Shown here: one piece after another, positions 60,430 to 64,000 of the stretch
Layout: each line of letters opens with the position of its first letter
How positions within the stretch are numbered: the stretch's first letter is position 1
Origin: Dryococelus australis
Taxonomy: Eukaryota; Arthropoda; Insecta; Phasmatodea; Phasmatidae
DNA length: 64,000 bases
Direction: 5' to 3'
Assembly: GCA_029891345.1 (NCBI GenBank)
Contig: CM056998.1
Span: 172,384,332-172,448,331 of the forward strand
Made by a program: the position numbers and the translations under genes
The notes under the pieces: generated by a model
What the model saw: only the letters and a program-made list of their open reading frames with translations
The model's database searches: none
Told to the model about the DNA's origin: nothing

Positions 60430-60800
60430 CGAAGTTCTGCTCCCAGGATATTCCTCTACCTCATGTAAACAAAGCTTAACTGAATCTAGAAAATTACATC
60501 AAAGGGACAGAACACCGCATTGGTGCGAACTCACTTTGATAGTATTTTGCATGAGATATATTTCTTACTAGGGTTACCAACACGCCTTTTTTCTCCCAGT
60601 TTTTATATTATAAAGTAAATATAAGTAAAGGTTCAATTGTACAAAAATATAAGGAATTTTAATGTTAACACAAATATAAAATGCTTGTGATATATGGCAA
60701 ATTCAGGAAACAAAGACGTCATATATGGGGTGCTTTTTAAAAATTTTGATTTGAAAAGTGTGAAGCAACTGCGAATAGACAATCCGTTGTCTCGCAAACA
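60430..60800 (+). repeat. ~420 bp interspersed repeat, copy 4
   Basis: It lacks the first block and begins near CAGGATATTCCTCTACCTCA. It continues GCTTAACTGAATCTAGAAAA and ends TTTGATTTGAAAAGTG and GCGAATAGAC. Confidence 0.7.
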
Positions 60801-61160
60801 GCTTGTGACAGCAACGTGAAGTACAGACTCGTTGTTATCGGCCCAGATATATGACAGAGCGTTGTTACCTGTAATTAAGGACTCGGGAGCTCTGCCAGTG
60901 ACGGGCCTCTTCTCCCCGGGAGACGAAACAATTAGACGACGGTGGTACAGCATGTGGAGGAAGTGCCCGTTGCCCGGCTTCCTAGATACCTGTGGTTGGA
61001 GATTCGCAAGTCGTTCATTCGTTCTCTTTCACTTGGGTAGGCGGAGCCAAGTCCGTTCTTAGGCCGGGCCGGCGCGAGTATAGTGCAATCCTTGCTGGTT
61101 GCAACTCGTGGAACGATATATTTCATTATGACGCTAAAGGTAAATACGAACCTTTCTTAT

Positions 61161-61988
61161 AGCGGTTTTCACAATAGAGCAATGCGACGCGACACGACGC
61201 GTCGCGTCGAGCATCGAGAACGTTGCACGAGCGACGAACATTGGTCTTGACGCTCGTCGCCAGCGCCGGGGAATAAGAAGAATAACTAGAGCAACGAGTA
61301 TTTAGCGAATTCATTCGGTGACGAGGTAGACTCCAAATACTTGTTCGTTTCTCCTCCTGTTGTGATCGGACGACAGTTCTTTAGACACGCCTCGTTTAAC
61401 TGTGAGCCAGTAATAAGCAGGACGCAGTAGTGTGAGAGAGTGTTTAACAGTTCTTTACACAGGCCTTACTTGTTCACAGCAACCAATAAACAAACGGTAG
61501 TGTCTCCCGTGTATAAAGGGTTCTCCAGCCTAGTTTGCTGCCAACGCAATCCGCTAAATAGTCGGGGCTCTAAGAATAACATTTCTGTACTTCATAATAT
61601 ACTGGTGAGTAGCTGAGATAAATAACATACATAAACTGTTTGCAGAGATACTAATTGGAGTTCAACTTTATATCAATTTTATCTACCTTTAGGAAAACAA
61701 AAGTATGTATTCCGATGCCTGAAGAGTCATTCATGTTCTACAACATAGTTTTATTTAATATAATACTTTTATTAAACAAAGTGTATATCACAAAAAAATA
61801 ATAACTTTATTAACTACCAAGAAACTTCACTGCATTTCGTCCGTTTTTAGCATTTCATTGCGAGCTTCCTTGAAGGATAGCAGATGGCGAACATCGCTCT
61901 ATTGTGAAGACGCAAATAACGCTCGTCGCATGGCGGCGAGCGTCGGACGCTACGCGCGGCATCGCGACGCTCTATTGTGAAAACCGCT
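61161..61988. mobile_element. 828 bp inverted-repeat element with AGCGGTTTTCACAATAGAGC ends
   Basis: The left end, AGCGGTTTTCACAATAGAGC, is mirrored at the right by GCTCTATTGTGAAAACCGCT. The ends continue into CpG-rich, GCGACG-rich subterminal sequence on both sides. An internal CTCTATTGTGAAGACGC near 61897 suggests a nested or duplicated end. No transposase is present. The flanks (TTAT and TAAG) hint at a TA-containing target site. Confidence 0.8.
61480..61608 (+). promoter_or_regulatory. promoter-like segment with candidate 5' splice site
   Basis: AACCAATAAAC (CCAAT box, about 61482) precedes GTATAAAGGG at 61511-61520. About 85 bases on, ATACTG is followed by GTGAGTAG at 61605, a good 5' splice site. 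This spacing resembles a Pol II promoter plus a short first exon. It lies inside an inverted-repeat element, so it may be a remnant of the autonomous element's own promoter. Confidence 0.35.
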
Positions 61989-61991
61989 TAA

Positions 61992-63330
61992 GTATTCTTG
62001 AAATGGTAGGTTACAATCTAAGTTAGAGTTGGTGAATAAATTTAAAAAAAAAATCGATAACAATAGAAATTACAAAAAATGTTACAAATAAAAAGTAGCA
62101 TGGTTATGTTACGCCTAGGAATCTCAAAATTACCCGAATTAATTCGATTACATACTAGATCTCGAACACATGTAGGATACATTTTAAAATTTTTTTACGG
62201 TTGTGTCTCAATTTACTATGCAGGGCCAGGATGACACTGAGCCATACACAAACCTGCAAGAATACAAGTACTGAATGTCGCTCCTCTACCTCGTATTGGG
62301 CAAAACTGACTACTCCCTAAGAGTGTGCCCAATGGCGAGACAGCTAAGGTTCGAACATGTACGGGATTGCGGAGTCTAGTCTGCAGGTCAGTGAACTGGT
62401 GAAATTTTCCTCTCACTAGTTATGCAGTGTTGTGACTGGTATAAATAAAGTGGTCCCAACATGAAAAGTTGTTTCGCGAGATATATCCCTGCCACGCATG
62501 GTATAAATCTCACTATAACTTGCCTTCATACTTGCATCTTGTGCAAAAGTTTCAACTCATCACCGAAAATAAAATTCTGTAAGTATGGGACCGCTCATCT
62601 CTACCTATTCAATTTTCTGAGAAAATATTAAGTCTTGCTTCAAATAACATCCTTTAAAAATGGTGATAAATCAAGAAGTCATATAATTTAATTCTTATTT
62701 TACCTCAACATTAGAAATATTGTTTTCCCGTGGCTCTGGCAGATTTATACATTTTGAATTCTCCTTCCCCCTCCTACTTGAATATGAAAAGAATTTATAA
62801 GGCAAACAAAATTATATTCGTATTTTGCTATAGCGAAATACATTTCCCAAGGATAACAAGAGCTTATTTTGTAACGAAGACATTGCAATTAAATAGTCCA
62901 AACCTGCCTCAACGGTTGTACGCGTCCATGGTATTTGTCATAGTGTCTTATACTCCCTCATGTCGATTTGAGGGATCATCGGTTCGAATACGGTCTCTAC
63001 GTATTTGCGTATAGGCCTACATGAGTTTGTGCGAGCACGTGTATTGCGTACGTGTGAAAATCCAGTTTCTCTTACTTGCCGAAGTTTTACGTAAGTCATT
63101 TAACCTGCAATTTTTAATGTCGCGTATCTGGGTTGACTTCGGTGTCCTGTTTAGACTTCATCAGTCTATTTAGAAATTACACTTCTGGTAGATACACAAT
63201 TGCGATCTCAGCTTCTGTTTATAGACACATGTTGAAAAACATTAGTATTATTGTTTACTGCCTGTTAGGCGTAAATGTAACTATTTATGCGATATTTCGG
63301 AGTCAATAATCAATACAACAATTATCTATA
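61992..63330. other. AT-rich spacer
   Basis: No gene, repeat family or tRNA-like segment recognised. Confidence 0.5.
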
Positions 63331-63334
63331 AGTC

Positions 63335-63445
63335 CGTGGTTACTTCCAGGTTTTCCGAAGCTCTGATGTTAAGCAGTTTCTTTCTCCACTGTGTTTCCCT
63401 CCGCCACAAGTAAACAGAAATATTGCCATGTAGCTTTAGTGTAAT
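63335..63445 (+). repeat. ~420 bp interspersed repeat, diverged partial copy 5
   Basis: Only the beginning is recognisable: CCGTGGTTACTTCCAGG, GAAGCTCTGATG, TTCCCTCCGCCACAAG. Confidence 0.45.
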
Positions 63446-63639
63446 GCAAATGGAATGTTTTCTTTCACAGTCTTCAGCTGACCAAAGAAAGCTGCCATAT
63501 ATATAAATTTTGTAGTGTTAAATTCTAGGATTTATTTATAACTATATTTAGGTAGGTGTAATGAAGTTAAAATGACTACGTTGATATGGCGATTTTATCA
63601 CAGGTCATGAAAATATTTGTGGAATTACGTCATAACACT

Positions 63640-64000
63640 TGATAAATATTACGCGCAATAGTAATGCCGTTACTCTGTGTTCATCAGTGGTTCTCTCTGG
63701 CCACCTACCAATGTGGTTGGACTCGTGCTGGCAGTGGTTAACTCCGTATGCTGGAGAAGGTCTGGAGAGATTCCCACTCTCGTTGAAAGGCCAGGAGGTG
63801 AGCGGCAACCTGCTCCGGTTGTGCCCTGGCGATGCACTAGGGATATGGATAGAACCCCGGCCAGATCACACGCTTGGTTTCTGAGTGCAAGGGTATCGGA
63901 AACTGTGTGGTAGAGGGGGCTAGGATGTGCGGACGTGCCAGATTTGGGCTTTGGATCTGGCCAACGGACGCATTAATCCGTGGTCTCCTTACGGTGAGAG
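63640..64000. repeat. GC-rich segment at the window edge, probably part of a larger element
   Basis: From about 63690 the sequence changes to GC-rich (CTCTGGCCACCTACCAATG, GCGGCAACCTGCTCCGG, GCTAGGATGTGCGGACGTG) and runs off the window. Two frames are open for about 80 codons but neither resembles a known protein. The composition contrast suggests an inserted element or a gene fragment. Confidence 0.3.

Overview
This is a 64 kb stretch of AT-rich, gene-poor animal nuclear DNA, almost certainly from an insect. There are no operons, and almost every open frame is short and interrupted. The window is filled with old transposable elements: tRNA-derived SINEs with Pol III A and B boxes, a Tc1-type transposon relic, a hAT/DUF4371-type transposase relic and several families with terminal inverted repeats. 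From memory, the body of the commonest SINE resembles repeats translated into spurious 'proteins' in stick-insect assemblies such as Dryococelus. Phasmid is therefore my best guess, but I could not check it.

The only compact intact gene I can support is a minus-strand secreted WAP-domain peptide gene near 31.8-32.1 kb. It has a TATA box, a signal peptide and eight cysteines. A few isolated exon-like segments (15.2, 35.5, 41.2 and 43.7 kb) and CpG-rich patches (41-52 kb) may belong to genes with very long introns. None of these can be assigned to a family.

Layout. 0-4 kb: two inverted-repeat elements, each carrying tRNA-like sequence, one of them a tandem array of A-box units. 4.5-6 kb: a SINE and the first copy of a ~420 bp interspersed repeat. 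7.5-9.9 kb: a ~285 bp tandem array with YY1/Pho-like motifs, followed by a second SINE family; an inverted version of the same pair lies at 21.6-22.2 kb. 16-17.6 kb: hAT/DUF4371 relic. 22.2-23.5 kb: a 34 bp minisatellite made of A-box-like units. 27.8-28.7 kb: more array-derived sequence and a SINE. 31-32.1 kb: the WAP gene with SINE fragments just downstream. 34.9-38.3 kb: a degenerate tandem domain with B-box-like units and octamer motifs. 48.8-49.4 kb: a long, almost loop-free inverted repeat. 50.5-53.8 kb: a segment bounded by perfect 47 bp inverted repeats and containing a MITE. 55.1-56.2 kb: a 20 bp minisatellite fused to half of the same MITE. 58.6-60.2 kb: complete but dead Tc1 element. 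61.2-62.0 kb: an inverted-repeat element with a promoter-like interior.

The recurring theme is Pol III promoter modules (tRNA-like heads). They occur not only in SINEs but also inside inverted-repeat elements, and they appear to be the seed of at least three tandem arrays. This is the most unusual property of the window.
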